A stretch of 32,240 bases of DNA from an uncultured Selenomonadaceae bacterium (GTDB lineage Bacteria > Bacillota > Negativicutes > Selenomonadales > Selenomonadaceae), in assembly GCA_945873565.1 (NCBI GenBank), contig CAMCDL010000007.1:1-32240 (forward strand), given 5' to 3'. Positions within the stretch are counted from its first letter, which is position 1; each line of letters starts with the position of its first letter. A program made the position numbers and the translations under genes. This document shows positions 8,204 to 16,122 of this stretch, piece after piece. The notes under the pieces are model-generated. The model was not told the origin of the DNA, did no database searches, and was given only the letters and a program-made list of their open reading frames with translations.

Positions 8204-9493
8204 TCATGCATTCTCTACCCTGAGAACGCTGCTGATTTCATCAACCACCGGCAAAGCCTGCAGTAGATTGAGTGCTGCCTTAATCTTTTTGTTCTCAGTA
8301 ATATGAGTTACAGCTACTATCTCAGCAAAGTTTCCTACCATTCTGGTTTGTATTACAGATTTCATACTGATATTGCACTGACCAAAGGCAGTAGCTATCT
8401 GGCCCAGTACACCAGATTCGTCATTTACTCTGAGACGTACATAGTAGCAGTCCTCAGTCTCCTCAACAGGACATATCTTCAGTTCCTTATAACAGGTACA
8501 TCCTACAAGATTGCCAGTATCATTCACCAGATTACGTGAAATCTCTACAATATCAGCCATTACTGCAGATGCGGTAGGCAACGAGCCTGCTCCGCGGCCA
8601 TAAAACATTGCTTCACCTATAGCATTACCCTTAATGAAAATGGCATTGAATACATCATTTACATTAGAAAGAGGATGTTCCTTAGGCAAGAAAACAGGAT
8701 GAACGCGAACATTGATACCCTTTTCGCCATAATCCCTTGCAATAGCAAGCAGTTTTATAGAATAACCAAGCTGAGTTGCATACTGGATATCTGCTGGCTC
8801 AATATTTGTAATACCTTCAACAGATACATCATCAAGACTTACCCTAGTATTAAAAGCTATGGAAGCTAATATTGCTGCCTTACGTGCTGCATCAAGACCA
8901 CCCACATCTGCTGCAGGATTTGCTTCAGCATATCCCTTCGCCTGTGCTTCCTTTAATATAGAATCATAATCACAGCCATCCTGGGTCATCTTGGTAAGCA
9001 TATAATTGGTCGTACCATTTAATATCCCCATAATCTCTGTTATCTTATTTGCTGTAAGACAATGCTTCAACGGAGTAATAATAGGTATTCCGCCACCTAC
9101 ACTTGCCTCAAACATTAAGGCAGTATTATGAGCCTCTGCCATAGCAAAAAGCTCCTTGCCATGCGCAGCAACAACATCCTTATTGGCTGTAACTACATGC
9201 TTGCCAGATTCCATGGCCTTCAGCATATAATCAAGTGCAGGCTGCTTGCCGCCCATAACCTCTACTACGATATCAATATCAGGATCATTTAAGATGGACT
9301 CTGGCTTATCAGTAAGCTCGATACCCTCAAGATATTCTCTTTTTTTGTTGACATCCCTTACCAGAATCTTCTTAATTTCTATATCAGCACCGATTTTCTG
9401 AACGATGTCTTCCTTGTTTTCATTCAGGACACGGACAACACCAGTGCCCACAGTACCAGAGCCTAAAAGGCCCAGCTTAATAATCTTTTTCAT
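8204..9493 (-). CDS. hom: Homoserine dehydrogenase with C-terminal ACT domain
   Basis: NAD(P)H-dependent reduction of aspartate semialdehyde to homoserine, the branch point to threonine and methionine. The 429 residues divide into a Rossmann domain (GLLGSGTVGTG at about 8-18), the catalytic core (ANKDVVAAHG, GGGIPIITPLKH, LNGTTNYMLTKM, GLDAARKAAILA) and a C-terminal ACT domain from about 350 (YYVRLRVNDESGVLGQIA), which in this family binds threonine for feedback inhibition. AGGAG lies about 13 bases and GAGAG about 5 bases upstream of the ATG. It is the middle gene of thrR-hom-thrB. Confidence 0.97.
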   Translation of the reverse strand: MKKIIKLGLLGSGTVGTGVVRVLNENKEDIVQKIGADIEIKKILVRDVNKKREYLEGIELTDKPESILNDPDIDIVVEVMGGKQPALDYMLKAMESGKHVVTANKDVVAAHGKELFAMAEAHNTALMFEASVGGGIPIITPLKHCLTANKITEIMGILNGTTNYMLTKMTQDGCDYDSILKEAQAKGYAEANPAADVGGLDAARKAAILASIAFNTRVSLDDVSVEGITNIEPADIQYATQLGYSIKLLAIARDYGEKGINVRVHPVFLPKEHPLSNVNDVFNAIFIKGNAIGEAMFYGRGAGSLPTASAVMADIVEISRNLVNDTGNLVGCTCYKELKICPVEETEDCYYVRLRVNDESGVLGQIATAFGQCNISMKSVIQTRMVGNFAEIVAVTHITENKKIKAALNLLQALPVVDEISSVLRVENA

Positions 9494-9517
9494 TGACTCT
9501 CAAATACTCCTAATAAA

Positions 9518-9967
9518 TTATGCCTGGCCAAGTACATTAACCTGCTTTACACCATCAACAGCCTTGATTTTATCCAGCAGAGCCTCCAAATCTACAGACA
9601 TATTAGCAGTCTCGATGGAAACAGTTGCATTAGCAATTCCTTGAAGAGGAATTCCCTGATTAATAGTGAGAATACTACCGGATTCAGAAGAGATAACATT
9701 CAATACACTGGAAAGAACGCCCTTCTTATGAGTCAGCATAAAGGATAAGGTTACAATCTTATTCTGACTTGCCTCATAAAATGGGAAAACATAATCCTTA
9801 TACTTATAGTACGCACTACGGCTGAGGTCCATACGCTCAACGGCCTCATTAATTGTGCGCACATCGCCATGCTTAAGCATCTCTTTGACCTTGATGGTCT
9901 TTTTTATTGCCTCTGGCAAAATCTCTTCTCTTACGAGAAAAAGACCTTTCTTGCTGTTATCGCTCAT
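9518..9967 (-). CDS. thrR: ThrR/PheB-type ACT-domain protein, probable threonine-operon regulator
   Basis: 149 residues of the UPF0735 (PheB) family. The N-terminal half contains a convincing helix-turn-helix (VRTINEAVERMDLSRSAYYK), and the C-terminal half is an ACT domain (VTLSFMLTHKKGVLSSVLNVIS...), a classic amino-acid sensor. From memory, the B. subtilis homologue has been described as a repressor of threonine genes; the position in front of hom-thrB fits that well. The ORF track starts at 10021, but that ATG would lie only a few bases from the predicted transcription start and lacks a ribosome site. The ATG at 9967 has GGAGG six bases upstream. A palindrome overlapping its own promoter suggests autoregulation. 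Confidence 0.85.
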   Translation of the reverse strand: MSDNSKKGLFLVREEILPEAIKKTIKVKEMLKHGDVRTINEAVERMDLSRSAYYKYKDYVFPFYEASQNKIVTLSFMLTHKKGVLSSVLNVISSESGSILTINQGIPLQGIANATVSIETANMSVDLEALLDKIKAVDGVKQVNVLGQA

Positions 9968-10028
9968 TTCTGTCCTCCATAATTTTTTAGTGTAAAATTT
10001 CGTTAAAAGATATTTGTTCATGCATAAT

Positions 10029-10046
10029 GGATATTATACAATATCC
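10029..10046. promoter_or_regulatory. Operator-like palindrome over the thrR-hom-thrB -10 box
   Basis: GGATATT-GTAT-AATATCC on the minus strand: 7-bp arms with a 4-base centre, completely covering TATAAT. A further TATCCATT at 10065-10072 forms an inverted pair with AATGGATA at 10026-10033 flanking the core promoter. A DNA-binding ACT protein encoded directly downstream is the obvious candidate ligand; this is inference. Confidence 0.45.
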
Positions 10047-10061
10047 ACCTAAAAATGACAA
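10033..10061 (-). promoter_or_regulatory. Sigma-A promoter of thrR-hom-thrB
   Basis: TTGTCA (10056-10061), exactly 17-base spacer, perfect TATAAT (10033-10038) on the minus strand. Predicted start near 10026, leaving a leader of about 60 bases before the ATG at 9967. Confidence 0.8.
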
Positions 10062-10082
10062 TAGTATCCATTGGAAAAACCG

Positions 10083-10146
10083 AAAAAAATAAGGCACATT
10101 TACATTTTCTAATAAAAATAGATAAAATGTATGAAAACAGTGCCTT
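10083..10146 (-). terminator. Long two-part terminator hairpin after plsY
   Basis: On the minus strand, the outer stem AAGGCAC / GTGCCTT encloses an inner stem ACATTTT / AAAATGT, followed by ATTTTTTT. It starts about 10 bases after the plsY stop and closes the long aroA-to-plsY gene run. Confidence 0.8.
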
Positions 10147-10155
10147 AAATTATTA

Positions 10156-10755
10156 TTATTTCAGTTTGCCAGCCTTAATTTTGTTTTCAGTGCCGCTCAT
10201 GAGGCGGATGATATTTGACTTATGACGATATGTAACAAATGCCGATGTCAGGACACCAAATAGAATATACTCAGAAGAATAATCAAGCATATAGGCTAAT
10301 ACTGGTACAATAATGGCTGCTACAATAGAGCCCAGGGATACGTACCTGGTTACATACACAATAGCAAACCATACGGCGAACACTACTGCAGTTACCACCG
10401 GCATTAGCATAGCAATTACACCCAGACCGGTTGCAACACTTTTGCCACCCTTAAAGCCCATAAAAAGTGACCAGCTATGACCAACAATGGCCATCATACC
10501 GCAGATAACGCCTGCCAGCTCAGTACCTGCAACGTTAACTCCGATATAGGCACTGATAAATCCCTTAAGAAAATCTAGCAGAAAAATAGATAAGCCAGCA
10601 GCCTTGCCAATTGTACGCCATGCATTAGTTGCACCTATATTCTTGCTGCCGTATTCCCTAAGGTCGATACCCCAGATTACCTTGCCTATAATAAGACCAT
10701 TAGGTATGGAGCCAAGAAGATAGCTTACTGCGCAGCAGAGGACAAGCGATATCAT
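10156..10755 (-). CDS. plsY: Acyl-phosphate:glycerol-3-phosphate acyltransferase PlsY
   Basis: An integral membrane enzyme making lysophosphatidic acid from acyl-phosphate and glycerol-3-phosphate, the first step of phospholipid synthesis. The 199 residues contain about five hydrophobic segments and the family loops: YGSKNIGATNAWRTIG (about 36-51) and FKGGKSVATG (about 101-110; many homologues have GGKGVAT, so the Ser is slightly unusual). ATGA overlap with der and a strong AAGGAGGAGG ribosome site. The next acylation enzyme, PlsC, is encoded in the same gene run. Confidence 0.95.
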   Translation of the reverse strand: MISLVLCCAVSYLLGSIPNGLIIGKVIWGIDLREYGSKNIGATNAWRTIGKAAGLSIFLLDFLKGFISAYIGVNVAGTELAGVICGMMAIVGHSWSLFMGFKGGKSVATGLGVIAMLMPVVTAVVFAVWFAIVYVTRYVSLGSIVAAIIVPVLAYMLDYSSEYILFGVLTSAFVTYRHKSNIIRLMSGTENKIKAGKLK

Positions 10756-12083
10756 AAATCGTCCTCCTCCTTCCGCCCACGCACTATAAGCTTCAAAGGA
10801 GTACCCTCAAAGCCAAAGCTTTCTCTCAGCTTATTTTCCAGGAATCTGAGATATGAGAAATGCATCAGTTCAGGATCATTGACAAAAACTACAAATTTTG
10901 GAGGCTGTATATCAGCCTGAGTCATGAAGAATATCTTAAGCTGCTTACCGCGATGAGATGGTGGCGGATTGACAGATACAGCATCTCTTATGAGCTCATT
11001 AAGTACACTAGTCTGTATGCGCATAGACTGCTGATCAGCTACATATTTGACCAGCTCAGTTATACGAGGAATACGCTGATGAGTGAGCGCTGATGTATAA
11101 AGCACTGGCGCATACTGCAGGAATCCCAGCTCATCACGCAGATCCTCAGTAAAGCGCAGGGTAGATTTATCATCCTTATTTGGATAAACATCCCATTTAT
11201 TTACAATGATTACTACGCCCTTGCCTGATTCATGGGCATATCCGGCAATTTTCTTATCCTGCTCGGTAATCCCCTCCTCAGCATTAATAACCATCAGGAC
11301 AACATCAGCCCTGTCTACAGCTCTAAGGGAACGCATTACGCTATAGCGCTCTACTGGCTCATCAATCTTTCCCTTACGGCGCATGCCTGCTGTATCAATC
11401 AAGATAAATTTAATATCATCTGCCACAAAATGTGTATCAATAGCATCTCTGGTAGTACCTGGAATATTGCTTACAATAACCCGCTCTTCACCGATGAGCG
11501 CATTTACTATTGATGATTTTCCTACATTAGGACGTCCTATAACAGCAATGGAAATCTCATCAGCTTCCTTGTCTTCCTCTGCTTCCCGAGGGAAAGCTGC
11601 CACAATAGCATCAAGCAGGTCACCCAGGCCAAGGGCATTTGAGGCTGAAATTCCCAGCGGATCACCGAGGCCAAGATTATAGAATTCATAAATATTCATT
11701 TCCTGCTGAGGACTATCAGTCTTATTTACTGCTAGAATGACCGGCTTATTTGCAGAACGCAGCAGCTTGCCTACCTCCTCATCAGCTGAGGTCAGACCAG
11801 CACGTCCATCTACTACAAATACAATAACATCAGCTTCCTCCATAGCTATCTGCGCCTGCTGACGCATGGAGCTAAGAAGCTGATCTGCAGAATCAAGTTC
11901 AATACCGCCGGTATCAATCATGGTAAACTGGTGATTCAGCCATTCAGCATCCAGATATATGCGGTCTCGGGTTACCCCTGGAAAATCATCTACTATAGAT
12001 ACGCGTTTTTTTCCAATCTGATTAAATAAGGTGGACTTGCCTACATTAGGACGTCCTACAATTGCAACTATAGGCTTGCTCAT
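10752..12083 (-). CDS. der: Ribosome-biogenesis GTPase Der (EngA)
   Basis: A tandem-G-domain GTPase needed for 50S subunit maturation. Seen in 443 residues: first G domain with GRPNVGKS (10-17), DTGG (57-60) and NKTD (120-123); second with GRPNVGKS (183-190), DTAGMR and NKWD; then a C-terminal KH-like domain ending near PLKLIVRGRK. Length is typical. The ATG overlaps the stop of the upstream DUF512 gene (ATGA) and AAAGGAGGT, inside that gene, is the ribosome site, so translation is coupled. Confidence 0.97.
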   Translation of the reverse strand: MSKPIVAIVGRPNVGKSTLFNQIGKKRVSIVDDFPGVTRDRIYLDAEWLNHQFTMIDTGGIELDSADQLLSSMRQQAQIAMEEADVIVFVVDGRAGLTSADEEVGKLLRSANKPVILAVNKTDSPQQEMNIYEFYNLGLGDPLGISASNALGLGDLLDAIVAAFPREAEEDKEADEISIAVIGRPNVGKSSIVNALIGEERVIVSNIPGTTRDAIDTHFVADDIKFILIDTAGMRRKGKIDEPVERYSVMRSLRAVDRADVVLMVINAEEGITEQDKKIAGYAHESGKGVVIIVNKWDVYPNKDDKSTLRFTEDLRDELGFLQYAPVLYTSALTHQRIPRITELVKYVADQQSMRIQTSVLNELIRDAVSVNPPPSHRGKQLKIFFMTQADIQPPKFVVFVNDPELMHFSYLRFLENKLRESFGFEGTPLKLIVRGRKEEDDL

Positions 12084-13477
12084 GCTTTACCTCCTTTCTT
12101 AGTATATGCAGCATTGCTCTGCCACATATAGGACGCATTCTCTCCGTCGACTCCCTGATAGGAATACCAGAAGGCCAAAGCCTCCAGAAGATCTCGCCCA
12201 TTACCAACAGTTTCAATTCTGGAAGGAAACCTGGAACGGAAGTCTTCCAGTGTAACATCATCTAAAAATATATTATCTCCCGCTCTGAGGCATGATTCTG
12301 GTATCAGGATACCATCAGCCCCGGCTGAAGCAGCCTTCAAGGTTTCTGTCATATCATGGGCAGTGAGAAGCCCTGACACGCTTACTGTAGTACCAAAATA
12401 ATTATTAGGCACAGGAACAATCTCAACTTTAAGATTATTCAGGTTTAGGGAATCTATCAGCTCCTTAAAAACAGGGGCTATTGCTGTTCCTGTTACCACC
12501 TGAAGCCGTACAGGCCTGTCGTAGCCTGAAAGCTCCTCCTCACTGTCCTCAGCGGCCTCCATGAACTCATCAATAAAATTCCTGGCCAATCCGATGCCAT
12601 TATCAAGCTGAGGAAAACCATCATAATATTCTGCTGGCGGAAGCTCTCTGCCAGCCATAAGATAAAACTCATCACCTAAGTAAATAAATGTCCTGCCTGT
12701 TTCTTGACGCTCTTTTTCCTGAAACGCCTCTACCTGGTCAATAACCTTGGCTGCACTTTCCTTATCAAAGGATTTTAATGGATAGCAATCCTGACGGAAC
12801 TTTGTTATGCCAACGGGAACTACAGCCATAGACTGAGCATAAGGCTTCCTGCTCAGAATATCCCTTATGGAACGATCAAGCTCTGGTCCGTCATTAATAT
12901 CACGACACAGAACAATCTGAGTATGATACTCAACATCTGCTTCCTCTAGTTTTTCCAGCTGGCTCATCAGCTTTCCAGCAGTCTTGCAGCGAAGAATCTG
13001 GCACCTGAGTTCAGGATTGGTGCACTGAACTGATACAAATAATGGTGAAAGGTGATACTGCTTTATGCGTTTGAAATCAGCATCCACCATATTGGTCATT
13101 GTAATAAAGTTACCATAAAGAAAGGACATTCTATAGTCATCATCCTTTATATTCAGGCTATCACGCATGTGCGGAGCAACCTGATCCACAAAGCAGAAAT
13201 AACAATTATTAGCACAATGCCTTATTCCGTCAAAAACCGCAGACTCAAACTCTACCCCCAGCTCCTCATCGTAGTCCTTATCAAAGGATACCATTTCCTG
13301 CTGTCCATCCTCATGCTCCACCAGCATATCTATCTCTTCATCAGCAAAGGCAAAGCTCAAATCTATTATATCACGAAGCTTCATACCATTTACTTCTATT
13401 ATTTTGTCCCCAGGAACCAGCTCCAGTTCTTCTGCCAGGCTGCCTGGATTTATGGTAAGAATTGTTCCGTAGGCCAT
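12080..13477 (-). CDS. PDZ - radical SAM - DUF512 protein of unknown function
   Basis: 465 residues. The N-terminus (about 1-70) looks like a PDZ-type fold (GTILTINPGSLAEELELVPGDKII). A cysteine cluster follows, CANNCYFC (C88, C92, C95: C-X3-C-X2-C as in radical SAM enzymes), and then a long C-terminal DUF512 region (YLGDEFYLMAGRELP, VVTGTAIAPVFKELI). This architecture is widely conserved next to der in Firmicutes, but I know of no established reaction. The 4-base overlap with der suggests co-expression with ribosome assembly or membrane genes. The ribosome site is weak (AGGAATG). It is separated from rpsA by a hairpin. Confidence 0.9.
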   Translation of the reverse strand: MAYGTILTINPGSLAEELELVPGDKIIEVNGMKLRDIIDLSFAFADEEIDMLVEHEDGQQEMVSFDKDYDEELGVEFESAVFDGIRHCANNCYFCFVDQVAPHMRDSLNIKDDDYRMSFLYGNFITMTNMVDADFKRIKQYHLSPLFVSVQCTNPELRCQILRCKTAGKLMSQLEKLEEADVEYHTQIVLCRDINDGPELDRSIRDILSRKPYAQSMAVVPVGITKFRQDCYPLKSFDKESAAKVIDQVEAFQEKERQETGRTFIYLGDEFYLMAGRELPPAEYYDGFPQLDNGIGLARNFIDEFMEAAEDSEEELSGYDRPVRLQVVTGTAIAPVFKELIDSLNLNNLKVEIVPVPNNYFGTTVSVSGLLTAHDMTETLKAASAGADGILIPESCLRAGDNIFLDDVTLEDFRSRFPSRIETVGNGRDLLEALAFWYSYQGVDGENASYMWQSNAAYTKKGGKA

Positions 13478-13506
13478 AACATTTCATTCCTAAATCATAT
13501 ACAAAT

Positions 13507-13535
13507 AAGGGCCGCCGCTTTCACGACAGCCCCTT
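13507..13535 (-). terminator. Hairpin between rpsA and the DUF512 gene
   Basis: Minus-strand AAGGGGCTGTCG / CGGCGGCCCTT: 11 paired bases with two G-U pairs and one bulged G, loop TGAAAG, tail ATTTGTAT. A partial terminator or processing site that would let rpsA be transcribed more than the genes after it. Confidence 0.5.
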
Positions 13536-13568
13536 CTTTCTGTTTCTCAAACAGGCCAGCTGCTGATA

Positions 13569-14648
13569 TTACTCAGCGTCCTTAGCCTTGGTGATGCTGA
13601 GGGAAATACGCTTTCTCTCTACATCGATGCGGAGAATCTTTACGCGAACTTCATCACCCTGGCTAACAGCCTCGTCAGCCTTCTCGATGCGCTTCTCAGC
13701 AAGCTCGCCCATAGGAATCAGGCCATCAAAGCCTGGCTCAATCTCCATGAAAGCACCAAACTTGGTCAGCTTGATTACCTTACCAGTGATGATGGAGCCC
13801 TCTGCGTACTTCTCAGCCTTCTCTACCCAAGGATCAGGGAGAGTATCCTTAATGCTGAGGGAAATGCGCTTGTTCTCAGGATCGATGCTCTTAACCTTTA
13901 CATCAACAACCTGACCTTCCTCCAAAACATCGGATGGCTTGTTTACACGAGTCCAAGCAAGATCAGAAATATGAGCCAGACCATCTACGCCACCGATATC
14001 GATGAACGCACCATAATCTACCAGACGCTTAACAGTACCCTGGAGTACGTCGCCATCTTTAACATTCTCAAATACCTCAGCCTGCTTCTTCTCACGCTCA
14101 GCGCTCAGCAGAGTACGGCGGGACAGAACCAGACGCTGCTTATGAGCATCCAGCTCGATTGGCAGAGCCTGAAGGGTCTGACCAACATAAACATTGAGAT
14201 CCTTTACAAAATGGAGCTCAACCTGGGATGCAGGAATGAAAGCACGAACGCCCTTAACCATAGCCACGAGACCGCCCTTAACAACCTGAGTAACCTCAGC
14301 GTCAACAGGCTCGCCCTTCTCTACAATATCCTCGTTCTCGAGATCCTTCCAAGCAGTCATACGAGCGGCCTTAACCTTAGAAACGGTTGCACCGTACTCA
14401 CCGCCGAGGGATACAACAACAACCTCGATTTCATCGCCAACCTTAACAATATCGCTTGCCTTCTCAGGCTCTGGATATGCTAACTCCTTCTTAGGAACAG
14501 GGATATCATTCTTATGACCATCAATGTGAACAGTAGCCTCGTTATCGCTAACTGCCTCAACGGTTGCAGTTACAACATCGTTGACCTGAAGCCCTTCATT
14601 ATTTTCTTCTGCTGCTAACCAGCTCTCCATGGTTATTTCTTCTGACAC
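13569..14648 (-). CDS. rpsA: 30S ribosomal protein S1 (four S1 domains)
   Basis: RNA-binding protein of the S1 family. The 359 residues contain four OB-fold S1 repeats: about 18-90, 105-175 (VDAEVTQVVKGGLVAMVKGVRAFIPAS), 192-260 (LQGTVKRLVDYGAFIDIGGVDGLAHIS) and 277-350 (ITGKVIKLTKFGAFMEIEPGFDGLIP). E. coli S1 has six; four is usual in Firmicutes. The start is GTG with AAGGAGGT nine bases upstream, inside ispH, giving a 16-base overlap with ispH. The alternative ATG six codons later has no ribosome site. The coding sequence appears richer in G/C and in preferred codons than its neighbours, as expected for a highly expressed gene. Confidence 0.95.
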   Translation of the reverse strand: MSEEITMESWLAAEENNEGLQVNDVVTATVEAVSDNEATVHIDGHKNDIPVPKKELAYPEPEKASDIVKVGDEIEVVVVSLGGEYGATVSKVKAARMTAWKDLENEDIVEKGEPVDAEVTQVVKGGLVAMVKGVRAFIPASQVELHFVKDLNVYVGQTLQALPIELDAHKQRLVLSRRTLLSAEREKKQAEVFENVKDGDVLQGTVKRLVDYGAFIDIGGVDGLAHISDLAWTRVNKPSDVLEEGQVVDVKVKSIDPENKRISLSIKDTLPDPWVEKAEKYAEGSIITGKVIKLTKFGAFMEIEPGFDGLIPMGELAEKRIEKADEAVSQGDEVRVKILRIDVERKRISLSITKAKDAE

Positions 14649-15460
14649 TTTACATAAACCTCCTTGATAATCCAGTCAGGTGTAGATGCCCCGGCTGTGA
14701 TACCAATTTTTTTAATATTTTCTAACCATTCGGGACGAACCTCATCAGCTGTCTCGATATGGTGAGTTTCACAAATTTCTGAACAAAGCTGAGCCAGTCT
14801 TGTGGTATTGGCGCTATTCTTGCCACCAATTACCAGCATAAGCTCAACCTCACGGGATAGCCGTACTGCTGCATCCTGACGCTGGTCCGTTGCAGTACAT
14901 ATAGTACGAAGTATCTTTACCTCGTTTGCCTTATCCAAAAGAATGTTTACAATATCCTTAAACTTCTTCCCGGAAAAGGTAGTCTGTGCCACAACACCGA
15001 TACGGCCACATCTTGATACCTCGCCAGCCTCCTCAACGGTCTCAACCACGTAGGCGCCCTCACCAGCCCATTCACGGATACTGCGCACCTCAGGGTGCTT
15101 TTTTTCACCTACAATAACCACCTGATAGCCCTCTTTACTGAGCTCACTGGCAGCCATCTGAGCCTTTCTTACATGGGGACATGTAGCATCCACCATTGTA
15201 AGTCCCTTGTTCTCAATAGCCTTGTATACTGCTGGACCGACACCGTGTGAACGTACAATAACCGTCCCCTTCTCAATCTGATCCAGGCTGTCTATGGTGC
15301 CTACACCTTCATCAGCAAGCCTTGCCACCATCTGGGGATTATGAATAATCGGTCCCAGTGTAAAGGAATCACGCTGTGGTGACGCACTATCACGAGCAAG
15401 CTGAATTGCCCGTTTTACACCATAACAGAAGCCAAGATTATCTGCAAGAATTACTTCCAT
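14633..15460 (-). CDS. ispH: 4-hydroxy-3-methylbut-2-enyl diphosphate reductase
   Basis: Last enzyme of the MEP pathway: reduces HMBPP to IPP and DMAPP using a [4Fe-4S] cluster. In 275 residues the three cluster cysteines are visible at C12 (LGFCYGVKRA), C94 (DATCPHV) and C188 (ICTATDQRQ), with IIHNP and VRSHGVGP for substrate binding. DMAPP from this pathway is also the substrate of MiaA, encoded elsewhere in the window. It overlaps rpsA by 16 bases. In several Clostridia the two are a single fused protein; here they are separate frames. The ribosome site is weak (AAGG). Confidence 0.97.
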   Translation of the reverse strand: MEVILADNLGFCYGVKRAIQLARDSASPQRDSFTLGPIIHNPQMVARLADEGVGTIDSLDQIEKGTVIVRSHGVGPAVYKAIENKGLTMVDATCPHVRKAQMAASELSKEGYQVVIVGEKKHPEVRSIREWAGEGAYVVETVEEAGEVSRCGRIGVVAQTTFSGKKFKDIVNILLDKANEVKILRTICTATDQRQDAAVRLSREVELMLVIGGKNSANTTRLAQLCSEICETHHIETADEVRPEWLENIKKIGITAGASTPDWIIKEVYVKCQKK

Positions 15461-15498
15461 AAACAGAATTCAACCTTTCTTGCTACAGTCTACATAAC

Positions 15499-15507
15499 AG
15501 TATACCA
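15499..15507 (-). promoter_or_regulatory. Possible extended -10 promoter for ispH-rpsA
   Basis: TGGTATACT on the minus strand in the 54-base plsC-ispH gap, preceded by a T-run and without a good -35. It could give ispH-rpsA transcription independent of aroA-cmk-plsC. Confidence 0.35.
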
Positions 15508-15514
15508 AAAAAAA

Positions 15515-16117
15515 TTACAATTGGCTATGAGAAATTATTAACTTCTCAATATTTTCCATAATTTTTTTTGAAAAATCTTCTAAAGCAGCCTTATCATTAT
15601 GTTTTCCTTCAAAAAACATAGGCTCTCCGAAAATAATTTGCAATTTTGGCAGCATTCCACCGTTAGCAAAAATTTTATTAGTGCCTATTATTGCAGTCGG
15701 AACAACAGGAGCCTTGCTCATAGCAGCCAGCAGGCTCACGCCAGCCTCAGCCTTGCCAAGCTTTCCATCCTTGCTCCGATGCCCTTCAGGAAAAACACCT
15801 AAGCAAAGGCCCTGCTTAAGAATTCCTATAGCAGTCTTTATAGCAGCTCTATCCGCAGCCCCTCTCTTTACAGGAAAAGCATACAGCTGACTGATTATCC
15901 AGCCGCAGATAGCTGGCTTAAATAGTTCCTCCTTGGCCATATAGGCTACGGGCCTTGGCATATATGTACCTATAAACGGTGGATCCCAATTACTCAGATG
16001 ATTGGCTGCCATAATTACAGGACCATCCATAGGAACATTTTCCTTACCAGATACAGCTGGCCTGAACAGAATACCGAACAGAATCTGAAACAAGCACATC
16101 AACAGCTTATAGAACAT
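15515..16117 (-). CDS. plsC: 1-acyl-sn-glycerol-3-phosphate acyltransferase
   Basis: Acylates lysophosphatidic acid to phosphatidic acid at the membrane. Seen in 200 residues: an N-terminal hydrophobic stretch (LLMCLFQILFGILF), the catalytic NHLSNWD (H40, D45: H-X4-D), the substrate motif FPEGHRS (109-115), and VPTAIIGT. Length is typical for short PlsC proteins. AGGTGAG precedes the ATG; the start is 5 bases past the cmk stop. Together with plsY downstream the run covers both glycerol-3-phosphate acylations. Confidence 0.93.
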   Translation of the reverse strand: MFYKLLMCLFQILFGILFRPAVSGKENVPMDGPVIMAANHLSNWDPPFIGTYMPRPVAYMAKEELFKPAICGWIISQLYAFPVKRGAADRAAIKTAIGILKQGLCLGVFPEGHRSKDGKLGKAEAGVSLLAAMSKAPVVPTAIIGTNKIFANGGMLPKLQIIFGEPMFFEGKHNDKAALEDFSKKIMENIEKLIISHSQL

Positions 16118-16122
16118 TCAAC

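Noticed and set aside
9968-10021. Upstream start of the ThrR-like protein (MNKYLLTKFYTKKLWRTE...)
   Set aside because: No ribosome site; the ATG would be within a few bases of the predicted transcription start, and the extra residues are unlike the family.
13052-13585. 177-residue plus-strand ORF opposite the DUF512 gene and the rpsA 3' end
   Set aside because: Shadow ORF: spans two real genes and a hairpin, no domain, no ribosome site.
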